Source of the DNA: Salinicoccus sediminis
GTDB lineage: Bacteria > Bacillota > Bacilli > Staphylococcales > Salinicoccaceae
Assembly: GCF_000986795.1 (NCBI RefSeq)
Contig: NZ_LAYZ01000024.1
Span: 1-64,000 of the forward strand
Direction: 5' to 3'
DNA: 64,000 bases
Below are positions 42,110 through 51,818 of this stretch, in pieces. Made by a program: the position numbers and the translations under genes. Every line of letters begins with the position of its first letter. The stretch's first letter is position 1. The notes below the pieces were generated by a model. It was given only the letters and a program-made list of their open reading frames with translations, was not told the origin of the DNA and did not search any database.

Positions 42110-42880
42110 CTATTTCCTCCCGATGAATGCAAGGGCACGCCCTGTGTTGCCCGACTCCAGACGGTAAGAGAAGAATCGCTCTGTCTCTTCAGTTCCGGTT
42201 TCAGTGACATGCACCGAACCGGCATCCACACCCGCCATGACCGCCTGATGACGGTTCACGGCCTTCAGATCAAGGTCAAACCCTTCCTGATGCGCCTCGA
42301 CAGCACATGCAGGCAGACCGGCTGTTTCCAGTGCATTGATGACCGCGTCATCCACAGTATAACAGGAACCGTTGATCGCCACACCGATGACAACTTCCAG
42401 GTCGGCGGGATCGCCGTCATAAGATCCGGCCATCCGGCCTGTTATATTGTGTGATGTCCCCCGCCACCCGGCGTGGGCCAGGGCAGTAAAGCTGTTTTTC
42501 CTGCTCCACATATAGACCGGCACACAATCGGCATAATTCATGGTAAGCAGCAGGCCGGGATCATATGTATATATGCCGTCCACATCATGGAGTTCACCGG
42601 TCAGCCGCCTGACATTCATACCTGCATCCTGTGTTCCTACCTCCCGGATATTCCCGCCGTGTGTCTGTATGGGCAGTATCCAGTTCTCAGGCGGAAAGCC
42701 GGTTTCCCGGCCCAGTGCATCCTGGTGTGCATGGACATTCCTTTCGTCATCACCGATGTAGAGTGCCATGTTGAAGCTGTCCTTGGGATAACTGCTCCGG
42801 CCGCCTGTCCGTTTTGTATATCCCATCAGTATTTCATGATTTTCAAAACCGACATGATGGCGGTGGTTTTCAAGATTCAT
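42110..42880 (-). CDS. pgeF: Peptidoglycan editing factor PgeF (YfiH/DUF152)
   Basis: Cytoplasmic laccase-domain enzyme. Family members remove muramyl-L-serine precursors to keep wall peptide composition correct and have purine nucleoside activity in vitro. Conserved motifs MNYADCVPVYM and LAHAGWRGT supply the Cys/His zinc site, with VGVAI-like VIGVAINGSCYTV following. About 256 residues. The ATG chosen has AAGGTG 8 nt upstream. It directly follows the ftsZ terminator, so it may depend on read-through or an internal promoter. Confidence 0.9.
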   Translation of the reverse strand: MNLENHRHHVGFENHEILMGYTKRTGGRSSYPKDSFNMALYIGDDERNVHAHQDALGRETGFPPENWILPIQTHGGNIREVGTQDAGMNVRRLTGELHDVDGIYTYDPGLLLTMNYADCVPVYMWSRKNSFTALAHAGWRGTSHNITGRMAGSYDGDPADLEVVIGVAINGSCYTVDDAVINALETAGLPACAVEAHQEGFDLDLKAVNRHQAVMAGVDAGSVHVTETGTEETERFFSYRLESGNTGRALAFIGRK

Positions 42881-42894
42881 TATCGTCACACCTT

Positions 42895-42930
42895 AAAAAA
42901 TAAGTCAGAAAGGCTCGCCCTTCTGACTTA
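42895..42930 (-). terminator. Rho-independent terminator of ftsZ
   Basis: A stem of AAGTCAGAAGGGC-type pairing (AAGTCAGAA/TTCTGACTT plus inner GC pairs) at 42902-42929, followed on the minus strand by ATTTTTT. It separates ftsZ from pgeF. Confidence 0.85.
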
Positions 42931-42939
42931 AGTTCTATT

Positions 42940-44079
42940 CTATCGTCTGCGTCTTGAACGGTTTCTAAGGAATGTCGGCACTTCGTAGTCTTCATCCTTC
43001 GTTTCCGGAGTGCTTCTTTCCGGTTCACGCGCCGGTCGTGACGGCGGTGTATCGTCGACTCTCTGGGAGGTCGGATATGAAACAGAATCCCGTTTTTCTT
43101 CTCTTTCAGGTGTTCTGTTCACGGATTTTTCGTTGAAGCCGGTCGCGATGACCGTAACTACGATTTCATCCTCGAGTTCAGGGTTGATCACTGTACCGAA
43201 GATCATGTTCACATCTTCATCAGCCGCATCCTGTACAATGTCTGCGGATTCCTGGGCTTCGAACAGCGAGAGGGACTCTCCGCCTGTGATATTCATGAGA
43301 ACACCCTGCGCACCGACGATCGATGTTTCAAGGAGCGGACTTGAAATGGCTTTTTTGGCCGCTTCGATTGCACGGTTTTCACCGCTTGATACACCGATTC
43401 CCATGAGTGCGGAACCCTGGTTCGTCATGATCGTCTTGACGTCTGCGAAGTCGAGGTTCACTTCACCGCTTACAGCGATGAGGTCGGAGATGCCCTGCAC
43501 GCCCTGACGGAGTACGTTATCCGCTTCTTTGAAAGCTTCCATCATCGGAGTGGATTTATCAACGATGTCAAGGAGCCTGTCGTTCGGGATGACAATCAGT
43601 GTGTCCACTGACGCCTTCATTGCATCTACACCTGCCGCTGCCTGTGTCTGGCGTTTTCTTCCTTCGAACGAGAACGGCCTTGTAACGACACCGACAGTAA
43701 GCGCACCCATCTCTTTGGCAATCTTGGCTACAACCGGGGCTGCTCCCGTGCCTGTTCCGCCGCCCATGCCGGCGGTGACGAACACCATGTCCGCGCCCTG
43801 GATTGCATCTTCGATCTGTTCACGGGATTCCTCGGCCGCCTTTTTACCGATATCCGGGTTGGCGCCTGCACCGAGACCGCGTGTCAGTTTTTCACCGACC
43901 TGGATTTTGGATTCAGCTTTTGAAAGATTCAGCGCCTGTCCGTCAGTATTGATGGCGATGAACTCCACATTCTGCATGCCGTCATCAATCATGCGGTTGA
44001 CGGCGTTGTTTCCGCCGCCCCCTACACCGATGACTTTCAACGAAGCCATATGGTTGAAACCTTGCTCAAATTCTAACAT
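42940..44079 (-). CDS. ftsZ: Cell division protein FtsZ
   Basis: Tubulin-like GTPase that forms the Z-ring. [15 protein letters not shown] lies near residue 16, the tubulin signature [11 protein letters not shown] near 105, and the T7 synergy loop [11 protein letters not shown] near 205. A variable acidic/Pro linker leads to the conserved C-terminal peptide [13 protein letters not shown], which contacts FtsA and SepF and carries an extra basic tail. About 379 residues. The start is the internal ATG with GGGAGG 9 nt upstream. Confidence 0.98.
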   Translation of the reverse strand: MLEFEQGFNHMASLKVIGVGGGGNNAVNRMIDDGMQNVEFIAINTDGQALNLSKAESKIQVGEKLTRGLGAGANPDIGKKAAEESREQIEDAIQGADMVFVTAGMGGGTGTGAAPVVAKIAKEMGALTVGVVTRPFSFEGRKRQTQAAAGVDAMKASVDTLIVIPNDRLLDIVDKSTPMMEAFKEADNVLRQGVQGISDLIAVSGEVNLDFADVKTIMTNQGSALMGIGVSSGENRAIEAAKKAISSPLLETSIVGAQGVLMNITGGESLSLFEAQESADIVQDAADEDVNMIFGTVINPELEDEIVVTVIATGFNEKSVNRTPEREEKRDSVSYPTSQRVDDTPPSRPAREPERSTPETKDEDYEVPTFLRNRSRRRR

Positions 44080-44105
44080 TTTATTTTTCCTCCCAGTCAT
44101 TCATC

Positions 44106-45566
44106 TTACTCGAACAAATTTTTAAACAGTTTTTTCATATATCCACGGTAGTCCTTGGGTTTATCCGGCCGTTTTGTTTCCTCATCACTTCTCGTGACAG
44201 GTTCATCCGGACGGTCATCTTCATAAGCGTAGTCGGAGTATTCTTCATCGTTCTGAGGTGTTTCGGCACTTTCGCCATCGTAGGAGTACTGATTATTTTC
44301 CTCCTCCAGCTGACGGGCATTGTTTTCTTTACGCTTATTGAACAGTCCCGTAAAGAAGCTCCCGGAATCCTCTGCAGGCGTTTCCCCGACAGCTTCCCCA
44401 GGCTCCGTCTCATAATTATCAATTGTAACATACTCAAGTAGTTCATCAAACATTATTCCACTGGATATGGTTGAAATGGCGCTCGCGTATTCAGGCTTTC
44501 TTGCCCCCATCTGTTTCGGGATGTGGATCCTGATCTTTTCGCTCACGAGGTCCTGGAGAAGTTCTTTGACTCCGAGAAGGTTGACGGTGCCGCCTGTGAC
44601 GATGAAGCCGCCGCTCACTCTTGTAATGCCGGCTGCCTGAAGTTCTGCGAACACATCAAGGAGCATCTCTTCGAGCCTTAGTTCGATGATATCCGCCAGA
44701 TCCTTCGGCGTAACCTCGACATCAGGCTCCCCATCCCTCTGAGGCAGTCTGACGATATCTTCATCCGAAGCGAGGTCGAAGAATGCATGGCCGTACTGGT
44801 GCTTCACTTTCTCCGCAACTTCGAACGGTGTATTGAAAGCCTCCGACAGATCATTTGTAATATGGCTGCCGCCGACAGGCAGACTGCCGGCGAATTTCAA
44901 TGCACCGCGCTCATAGTAGCCGAACTGGGTCAGATCGGCGCCGATATCAATGACCGCTCCGCCGAGTTCAACTTCGGATTCGCTCAGGACATGCTGATAG
45001 TTCACAGCGTCGGAGTATACATCGAGGACAGTCAGGCCTGAGTCTTCCACGCATTTGACTGCATTCATCAATAGTGACCTGTTGATGAGTATGATGCCTG
45101 CATTCACAGACAGCGACTGGGTTGCCATCATCTCTTTTGGATCGGCCACTTCATGCAGATCATCCACTCTGAAGTAATTCGGGAAGACAGTGATGACCTC
45201 TTTATCATTGTGCATCTCACGCTCCCTGATCGTTTCGAGGAGCTCCTCGATATGCTCTCCGGTGATTTCCGTGGAGTTTCCACCGAAGCGGAGTTCCTCT
45301 TCACCCGTCCCGAATTCCGTGCCGGTTATCGGCATTTTAAGAAAGACTTCATCAATTTCAATCCCGGATGAAATCTTCGCTTTTTTAATAGTATCCTTTA
45401 TAGCATTTCTTGCCAGTTCAAAATCTTTGATCATTCCCCTGGAAATCCCATCAGTGAAGGTCTGACCGGTACCGATGACATTTACACCATCATGGAATTT
45501 TTCACCGACCACCGCTTTGACACTGGTGGAACCGATATCAAGGGCAACATAATAATGTTCCTTCAA
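44106..45566 (-). CDS. ftsA: Cell division protein FtsA
   Basis: Actin-like ATPase that anchors FtsZ to the membrane. Actin-fold motifs: LDIGSTSVKAVVGE at the N-terminus, IDIGADLTQF near 208, GGTVNLLG near 330. A long acidic linker (about 395-470) leads to a terminal amphipathic helix (YMKKLFKNLFE) that binds membrane. 486 residues, longer than the usual 420-440 because of the linker. TTG start with AGGAGG 8 nt upstream. Confidence 0.97.
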   Translation of the reverse strand: MKEHYYVALDIGSTSVKAVVGEKFHDGVNVIGTGQTFTDGISRGMIKDFELARNAIKDTIKKAKISSGIEIDEVFLKMPITGTEFGTGEEELRFGGNSTEITGEHIEELLETIREREMHNDKEVITVFPNYFRVDDLHEVADPKEMMATQSLSVNAGIILINRSLLMNAVKCVEDSGLTVLDVYSDAVNYQHVLSESEVELGGAVIDIGADLTQFGYYERGALKFAGSLPVGGSHITNDLSEAFNTPFEVAEKVKHQYGHAFFDLASDEDIVRLPQRDGEPDVEVTPKDLADIIELRLEEMLLDVFAELQAAGITRVSGGFIVTGGTVNLLGVKELLQDLVSEKIRIHIPKQMGARKPEYASAISTISSGIMFDELLEYVTIDNYETEPGEAVGETPAEDSGSFFTGLFNKRKENNARQLEEENNQYSYDGESAETPQNDEEYSDYAYEDDRPDEPVTRSDEETKRPDKPKDYRGYMKKLFKNLFE

Positions 45567-45599
45567 CTCGTCTGCCTCCTAGCAAGCTTTTTCAGTTTT

Positions 45600-45646
45600 C
45601 TCTATATACAGTTTACATTATACCTTATATATTGTGAACTATTTAG
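45600..45646 (-). promoter_or_regulatory. Candidate ftsA promoter
   Basis: The 113-nt gap between divIB and ftsA is AT-rich and holds a perfect TATAAT at 45617-45622 (minus strand), but no good -35 at 16-18 nt. TTCACA at 45633-45638 is too close to it. A promoter here is expected because a strong terminator lies just upstream. Confidence 0.35.
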
Positions 45647-45661
45647 GGAGAATAGTCCAGT

Positions 45662-45695
45662 AAAAAAATGGACGGGGAATTACTCCTCCCCGTCC
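45662..45695 (-). terminator. Terminator at the end of divIB
   Basis: A perfect 9-bp GC stem (GGACGGGGA/TCCCCGTCC) that includes the last divIB codons, with a 7-nt loop holding the stop, followed by ATTTTTTT on the minus strand. It divides the wall-synthesis part of the cluster from ftsA-ftsZ. Confidence 0.88.
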
Positions 45696-46942
45696 CCGAA
45701 ACCGGATAATACTTCTTTCACATTGCCAAGAGAACCGCTCACATTTTCTATATACTGCGCCTGGACCGGCGTTTCATAGATGCCCTGCTTTATATCCTCC
45801 GCCTCTGCACTGTCGTACGGCAGGAAGCTGCTGCCTATCTCGAGATCGATTACGCCCTCTTTACTGTCGCCTATCTCTTCGCGCATGCCGATGTAATAGT
45901 TCATCTTGCTGTCGATCGTACGGTAGTCCGCCACAATTTCCTGCCCGTCATTCATGAACATATGGATCCGTGTCGATGACTGTTCAGACGGGCGGTAATA
46001 AATTTCCGATATTCCGTCAAGTATCGAAGGTTCGATTTTGCTCAGGCTCTCCACCAGGGCGTCAAATTCCTCACCCTCGAAATAATGGAGGATGGGGGCT
46101 TCATTCGGTGGTGCCGGATAACCGCGCAGCACTCTGGCATTTTCAAGGACCGGGTAGTAGTTTCCGCCGTTGGTGACATAACCGAGCGGCCGGTATTCCG
46201 AGATGTTCACATCCACGCCGTTCCACCAGGACCGCTCCACATGGACTTCCTCTATCGCAGGCAAAAGGGCAATGTTCTCTTCCGCACGGTCCGTATTGAT
46301 GCTGAACATCTTGTCACCTTCTGAAAACTGCAGCCTTTCGGCAATCTCCTCATCATTGATCAGACTGTTGCCGGAAATGCTGACTTCCCTGACCGAACTT
46401 GCACCGGAGAAAACATACCAGACCAGTGTGCCGAACATCATGAGCGCCAGGATGATCAGCCCCGTATAGACATGTACGCGCTTCGGCTTCCTGAAGTATG
46501 ACTTCAGAGGTTTTCTCTCTTTTTTCACCTTTTCCTTCGCTGCCGGTTTTTTGAAACGGCGGCCTTTTTGTCCTGGCCGATGCTTTTCCTTTTCATCACC
46601 GGCCCGTTTCGTCCGGTTGTAGGTATCGACGGAAATCGGCCTGCCGTCCCGCGTGAATGTCTCTATCTCATCTGGATCCTCTGCGTCTTCATCCTGTACC
46701 TCTTGTGCTGGGGCTTCAGTTTCTCCCGCAGGGGAAAAATTGTCATCTTCCGCCTCATCCATTCCCGCAGAGGCTTCAGGTTCCTCTAGGGGTGCTGCAG
46801 CATCCTCACCGTCTTCATGTCCGGAAGGTTCGGGCTCACCTTCAAGACGCGCCCTCAGCATATCTTCATGTTCATCGTTACCTCCTGTGCGGTCGTCTTT
46901 CAGCCTCTTTTTAAGGTCATTGATATCCGGACGTTCTTCCAT
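45680..46942 (-). CDS. divIB: Cell division protein DivIB/FtsQ
   Basis: Bitopic divisome protein. The cytoplasmic tail (about 1-160) is unusually long and acidic at first, then basic (KGRRFKKPAAKEKVKKERK). One transmembrane helix lies at about 156-180. The POTRA domain follows (SSVREVSISGNSLINDEEI), then the beta domain. 420 residues, larger than most FtsQ because of the tail. AGGAGGTG lies 5 nt before the ATG. Sits between murD and ftsA. Confidence 0.95.
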   Translation of the reverse strand: MEERPDINDLKKRLKDDRTGGNDEHEDMLRARLEGEPEPSGHEDGEDAAAPLEEPEASAGMDEAEDDNFSPAGETEAPAQEVQDEDAEDPDEIETFTRDGRPISVDTYNRTKRAGDEKEKHRPGQKGRRFKKPAAKEKVKKERKPLKSYFRKPKRVHVYTGLIILALMMFGTLVWYVFSGASSVREVSISGNSLINDEEIAERLQFSEGDKMFSINTDRAEENIALLPAIEEVHVERSWWNGVDVNISEYRPLGYVTNGGNYYPVLENARVLRGYPAPPNEAPILHYFEGEEFDALVESLSKIEPSILDGISEIYYRPSEQSSTRIHMFMNDGQEIVADYRTIDSKMNYYIGMREEIGDSKEGVIDLEIGSSFLPYDSAEAEDIKQGIYETPVQAQYIENVSGSLGNVKEVLSGFGDGEE

Positions 46943-46959
46943 CGGCTCACCTCCTGATT

Positions 46960-48300
46960 TCAGTCTTCCAAATTACTGAAGCCTTCTTTGAAATGGTCGC
47001 CCCGTGCTTCATAATCCTTGTATTGATCCCAGCTTGCGCAGGCGGGGGAAAACAGTACAGTGTCCCCCGGACGGCTTATGCCTGCAGCAAGGCCGGCTGC
47101 ATCGTATGGATTCTCTGCTGTCAGAATTTCCTTGTGTGTCCTGTCGGCAAGCTCAATGAATTTATCCTTTGTTTCACCAAACGTGATAATTGTCCTGACC
47201 CGTTCCATGCGGGGGATGAGCTCATCGAGTGTCTGCCCCCTGTCCAATCCGCCGGCGATCCATATTACAGGCGACTTGAATGTTTTAAGCGCAAATGAGG
47301 TAGCCAGATTATTGGTCGCTTTGGAGTCATTGTAATAATCGGTCCCGCCGACAGCCCCGAGATACTCCATCCTGTGGGGGATGCCGCCGAAGGTGCTGAG
47401 CGTCTTTACGATTCCTTCATCCGTCGCCCCGTGCATTTTTGCAGCGATTAAAGCAGCCAGTATATTTTCATGGTTATGCCCGCCCAAAAGCAACACATCA
47501 TCCACATGGATGAGCGGTCTGTCCATATAGGTGACGCAGCCGTCCTTTATGCAGGCGGCCGCTTCACCTTCAACCGAGAAGAATTCGACATCGACGGCAT
47601 GGTCGAGCCTGTCGAGTTTCCCTTTCTGCATGCCGTTGAAAACCAGCTTGTCCTCCTCCCCCATATTCCTCAGAAGATTGAGTTTTGCCGCTTCATACGC
47701 CTCCACCGATCCGTGGTAATCGATATGCGCTTCGTATATATTGGTGATGACTGCTGTATCCGGTTTGAAATCCATGATGCCCATGAGCTGGAATGAAGAA
47801 AGCTCCATTACGAGAATATCATCTCCGCCCGCCTCTTTTGCGGCGCTTGTGGCCGGATAGCCGATATTGCCGCAAAGGATCGGGCTGAGTCCGGAATGGG
47901 ACAGCATTTCCCCGATCAGATGGGTCACGGTCGTCTTGCCGTTTGTACCTGTAATGCCGATGATCGGCGCCTCTGAAATATGCCCGGCGATCTCGACTTC
48001 CGTTATGATCGGGATCCCTCTTCTTTCAGCTTCCTGGAGGAACTCTATACCGTAGGGAATCCCCGGGTTTTTTACGATAAGCTGTGCATCGTTCAGGAGG
48101 CTTGATGGATGATGACCGTCCACAATTTCAACGCCCCATCCTTTCATCGTCTGCCTGAGGCGCTCATCGGCAAGTACTTCATTGGTCGTAAGAACAACGT
48201 CTGCGCCGAGTGATACCAGTGCCGAGACCGCGCTCCGCCCGCTCCTGCCGTACCCCAGGACGATGACCCTCTTATTTTTGAACCCGTCATATTTCTCCAT
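46960..48300 (-). CDS. murD: UDP-N-acetylmuramoyl-L-alanine--D-glutamate ligase MurD
   Basis: Adds D-Glu to the peptidoglycan precursor. The ATP-binding Mur motif is GITGTNGKTTVTHLIGEM (about residue 115). LSSFQLMG is the substrate region, and NDSKATNN (about 320) is the conserved C-terminal motif. 446 residues. The ATG directly follows the mraY stop. Confidence 0.97.
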   Translation of the reverse strand: MEKYDGFKNKRVIVLGYGRSGRSAVSALVSLGADVVLTTNEVLADERLRQTMKGWGVEIVDGHHPSSLLNDAQLIVKNPGIPYGIEFLQEAERRGIPIITEVEIAGHISEAPIIGITGTNGKTTVTHLIGEMLSHSGLSPILCGNIGYPATSAAKEAGGDDILVMELSSFQLMGIMDFKPDTAVITNIYEAHIDYHGSVEAYEAAKLNLLRNMGEEDKLVFNGMQKGKLDRLDHAVDVEFFSVEGEAAACIKDGCVTYMDRPLIHVDDVLLLGGHNHENILAALIAAKMHGATDEGIVKTLSTFGGIPHRMEYLGAVGGTDYYNDSKATNNLATSFALKTFKSPVIWIAGGLDRGQTLDELIPRMERVRTIITFGETKDKFIELADRTHKEILTAENPYDAAGLAAGISRPGDTVLFSPACASWDQYKDYEARGDHFKEGFSNLED

Positions 48301-49278
48301 TTAGACCGCCCCCAGCAATACACCGATTACACCGGCAGCTGCCCCTGTCAGCCAGAAAACGATGACGATCTTCCATTCGCTCCAGCCAATGAGCTCGAAA
48401 TGATGATGGATCGGTGTCATTTTGAATATCCTTTTGCCTGTCAGTTTGAATGATGCGACCTGCAGCATGACAGACGCCGTCTCGATGACGAACACGATGC
48501 CGATGATGAGGAGCAGCAGACTGTCATTCAGCATGATGGAGACAGTCGCGATGATTCCACCGAGTGCAAGTGAGCCGGTGTCGCCCATGAACAGCTTTGC
48601 CGGATATTTATTGAACAGCAGGAATCCGGCCAGTGCGCCGATCATGATGGTCAGAAAAAGCGCAACCGCCATTTCACCGCGCATCAGCGCAATGACGAGG
48701 AAACTTGCGGATGCAATGATTGAAAGCCCTGTTGCAAGGCCGTCGAGCCCATCTGTCAGGTTTACGGCATTGGAAAACCCGACCTGCCAGAACACGATCC
48801 ATATGATGAACAGGATTCCGAGCGGAATACTGAAGCCGGTACCCGGAATATGGACTGCAGAAGAAATGTCCGGAATCGCAAACGTCAGTATGAAATAGAC
48901 GATGACGGAGACGGCTATCTGTGCCAGGAACTTCTGTTTCGAAGTCAGGCCGGTATTGTCTTTTTTGACGACGATGATGTAGTCATCGATGAACCCGATC
49001 AGGCCGAAACCGACAGTGACGATGATCAGTACAAGCATCTTATAGACATCGTCGACGAACAGCAGGGATATGAGAGCGAACACCAGGATCGGAATCAGGT
49101 ATGTCAGCCCGCCCATCGTGGGCGTGCCGGTCTTGACCTGATGGCTTTTTGGTCCTTCCTTCCTGATGGACTGGCCGAACTTCAGCCTCTTCAGGATCGG
49201 CAGGGAAAACGGCACGAGCACAGCTGTCAGTATGAATGCAGCCAGCCCTAAAATAGATAATGGTAGTAATGTAAACAT
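48301..49278 (-). CDS. mraY: Phospho-MurNAc-pentapeptide transferase MraY
   Basis: Integral membrane enzyme making lipid I. About ten transmembrane helices. Catalytic aspartates are in GFIDDYIIV and LTDGLDGLA, and the HIHH-type loop is MTPIHHHFE near 288. 325 residues. GAGGAGG lies 5 nt before the ATG. Confidence 0.97.
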   Translation of the reverse strand: MFTLLPLSILGLAAFILTAVLVPFSLPILKRLKFGQSIRKEGPKSHQVKTGTPTMGGLTYLIPILVFALISLLFVDDVYKMLVLIIVTVGFGLIGFIDDYIIVVKKDNTGLTSKQKFLAQIAVSVIVYFILTFAIPDISSAVHIPGTGFSIPLGILFIIWIVFWQVGFSNAVNLTDGLDGLATGLSIIASASFLVIALMRGEMAVALFLTIMIGALAGFLLFNKYPAKLFMGDTGSLALGGIIATVSIMLNDSLLLLIIGIVFVIETASVMLQVASFKLTGKRIFKMTPIHHHFELIGWSEWKIVIVFWLTGAAAGVIGVLLGAV

Positions 49279-49289
49279 TTTGTCCTCCT

Positions 49290-51440
49290 CTAATCATTCG
49301 GATCATTCGATGACAGTGTCAGCTCCAGCGATGTCTGTTCATCGATCGGTGTACCCGGTTTGACGGATTGCTCCTGGATGAAGCCTTCGCCTTCAACTGA
49401 CACATCGATTCCCATGAATTCACCAAACATCAGTGCCTCCCGCATCGACAGCCCCTGAAGGTCAGGCATCAGCTGTTCGCCATCCGTTTTTACAAAGAAT
49501 GTATCATATGGCAACAGTGTATCATTTTTCGGATAATGGTCCACAATCTCTTCACCGTCCCCGGTGATGATCGTCTGGATCGTATCCTCGGCCGCAGGCT
49601 CAGCTTCCGACAGCGGCTGGCCGGTATAATCACCGACTTCAACAGCTTCTCCGCCTGCACCATCATCCGCACCTTCCACTTCAAGGTATTTCAGAGTGCG
49701 TTCCATCAATGGATTGAAGCCGTGCATGACACCGTAATCCCATGTATCGGATTTATTCTTACTTGCAAGTTTGATGCCGTAGTAGACAATCACTTCAGGA
49801 TCATCCTCCGGCGCGTATCCGAGGAATGACGTCAGGAATTCGTAATCGCCGTCCATGTAGCCGCCGCCCTCTGGATCGATGATCTGTGCCGTTCCTGATT
49901 TGCCGGCAACTTCATAATCATCCAGCAGGTATTGTGAGTTATGGTCTTCCGAACCGCCGACGAATGTATTGATCTCTTCCTGCGTCTTATCGGCCGCTTC
50001 TTTTGGAATGACCTGACGCACGACCGTCTCTTTGCCGTCATGGATCACTTCACCCGTGTCAGGATCGGTGATTTCATCAACGACGTACGGCTTCTTCATC
50101 TTTCCGCCGTTCAGTATCGCAGTCATTCCCTGGATCATCTGTATCGGTGTGACTGTGGAACTCTGACCGAATGCAGTGGTTTTCCTCTGAAGTTCATTGT
50201 CCCAGGCGAGGACGCCGGATGGTTCATTGGGGAATTCCGATCCCGTCGGTTCGCCGAATCCGAATTTCCTGTAGTATTCGAGCATCTTGTCTTCGCCCAC
50301 TTTATCCTGCAGGAGCATCATCAGAGCATTGGATGAATACTGCATCCCCTGGTTGTAGGTGATATTGCCCCATCCCTCTTTCTGCCAGTCATAGATGGTA
50401 TGCCCGTTCACATCATAGGAGCCGGATTCATACGTCGCATCCGGATCATATTCCCCTTCTGCAATGGCAGCTGCCAGGCCGAACACCTTGAATGTGGAAC
50501 CGGGTTCGAAAGAGTATTGATAAAGCATGTTCAGCCAGCTGTTGCCGAACCCTTCACGCGTCCGCGGGTTGAATGAAGGCCGCTGTCCGCTCGCAAGAAT
50601 CTCTCCCGATTCTGCATCGGCAACAACCGCGAAAAGCTCCTCCGGTTCAAAATGCTCCTCCATGGTATCCAGTGAATCTTCAAGATAGAGCTGGATATTC
50701 GAATCGATGGTCAGTTTCATATTCGCTCCGCCTTGCGGCGGCTTCACCGTATCGCTGTTCGGAACGATATATCCCCACAGGTCCTGTGTGTAGTCTATTG
50801 TGCCGTCCTGACCGCTCAAAACATCGTCATAGGCACGCTCGAGGCCCATCTGGCCTGAGAGTTCATCGCTCCCGCCGCTCTCTTCAGCGTAGCCGATGAG
50901 ATGGGAGGCAAAGTCCCCGTTCGGATAGAAACGCTTCGTCTCAGGTACGAAGACGAGCCCGGCGGTCCCGGATTCCTCCAGCGTCTTTTTCTGATTATAG
51001 GAAAGGTCCCTGCCTTCCCTGCCGAATTCCACCTGGAACTGCTCCTTTTCAATCCCCTCTTTGATACGGGCTTCAATATCTTTCTGTTCCATATCTATCA
51101 CGCCGGCAAGTGTTTCAGCCGCTTTTTCCGGATCCGTGACATGATTCGGGTAGTCGGAATCTGTTATGAGCGCCAGACGGTAGGATTCCATGTCGCTCGC
51201 AAGCACGTTCCCTTCCCTGTCGGTTATCTGTCCGCGTTCCGCCTCCATCTCGGCAGAACGCGAGAATTTGTCCTGGCCGTGTGCCACCAGATCTTCGTCA
51301 TCCAGTGTTTTGACAATCATTAAATAGCTGAATTGCCAAAATATGCAAACAAAAAGCACTCCTATACCAAGATAAATTAGGAGCGCACCGACAGATAGTC
51401 TTTTTGTTTTATCGCCAAGCTTGAATCTAATCCTTGCCAT
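49290..51440 (-). CDS. pbpA: Division-specific class B penicillin-binding protein with C-terminal PASTA domains (PBP1/FtsI)
   Basis: Septal transpeptidase. The N-terminal signal anchor lies at about 20-40, then the dimerisation domain. Transpeptidase motifs: SxxK in EPGSTFK (about residue 314), SxN in YSSNALMM (about 370), KSGTAQI (about 512). Two PASTA domains follow (from about 590). The start is taken at the ATG inside the ftsL end (14-nt overlap); an earlier TTG is poorly spaced. About 716 residues. With PrkC this window encodes two PASTA proteins. Confidence 0.96.
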   Translation of the reverse strand: MARIRFKLGDKTKRLSVGALLIYLGIGVLFVCIFWQFSYLMIVKTLDDEDLVAHGQDKFSRSAEMEAERGQITDREGNVLASDMESYRLALITDSDYPNHVTDPEKAAETLAGVIDMEQKDIEARIKEGIEKEQFQVEFGREGRDLSYNQKKTLEESGTAGLVFVPETKRFYPNGDFASHLIGYAEESGGSDELSGQMGLERAYDDVLSGQDGTIDYTQDLWGYIVPNSDTVKPPQGGANMKLTIDSNIQLYLEDSLDTMEEHFEPEELFAVVADAESGEILASGQRPSFNPRTREGFGNSWLNMLYQYSFEPGSTFKVFGLAAAIAEGEYDPDATYESGSYDVNGHTIYDWQKEGWGNITYNQGMQYSSNALMMLLQDKVGEDKMLEYYRKFGFGEPTGSEFPNEPSGVLAWDNELQRKTTAFGQSSTVTPIQMIQGMTAILNGGKMKKPYVVDEITDPDTGEVIHDGKETVVRQVIPKEAADKTQEEINTFVGGSEDHNSQYLLDDYEVAGKSGTAQIIDPEGGGYMDGDYEFLTSFLGYAPEDDPEVIVYYGIKLASKNKSDTWDYGVMHGFNPLMERTLKYLEVEGADDGAGGEAVEVGDYTGQPLSEAEPAAEDTIQTIITGDGEEIVDHYPKNDTLLPYDTFFVKTDGEQLMPDLQGLSMREALMFGEFMGIDVSVEGEGFIQEQSVKPGTPIDEQTSLELTLSSNDPND

Positions 51441-51807
51441 ACTTCTCAGCAACCTTTACATTTCCATTGTTCAGATCGAGTCCGAGTTCATTTGCCTTTT
51501 CATATATTCTGTCATAGGATGCAAGATCCGTCACTTCCGTCTTGAGCTCGCTGATCTCGCCTTCCTTGATCGCAATTTCATTTTCAAGCTGCGTCTTTTC
51601 AGTCTGCAGTTCGTAGGCTTCCATTTTTAAAGATAGCACAAAGATCGCTGCAGCCGCAATCAGAACAAACAGTGTCAAATATACCAGTGTCTCCGCCTTT
51701 TTCAGGCTTACGACACGCGTCCTGGTCCTCGTACCGGATTTCTCCCGGACTTTCGGTTCAACCTGGGACTCAGGCATAACATTACGTCTATAACTTTCTA
51801 CCGCCAT
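51427..51807 (-). CDS. ftsL: Cell division protein FtsL
   Basis: Small bitopic divisome protein. The basic cytoplasmic tail (to about residue 52) has REKSGTRTRTRVV. One transmembrane helix (about 53-78) is followed by a leucine-zipper-like coiled coil (about 80-115). 126 residues. Sequence is weakly conserved in this family; position between rsmH and pbpA and topology decide the call. GGGAG lies 7 nt before the ATG. Confidence 0.9.
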   Translation of the reverse strand: MAVESYRRNVMPESQVEPKVREKSGTRTRTRVVSLKKAETLVYLTLFVLIAAAAIFVLSLKMEAYELQTEKTQLENEIAIKEGEISELKTEVTDLASYDRIYEKANELGLDLNNGNVKVAEKYGKD

Positions 51808-51818
51808 GATAACACTCC

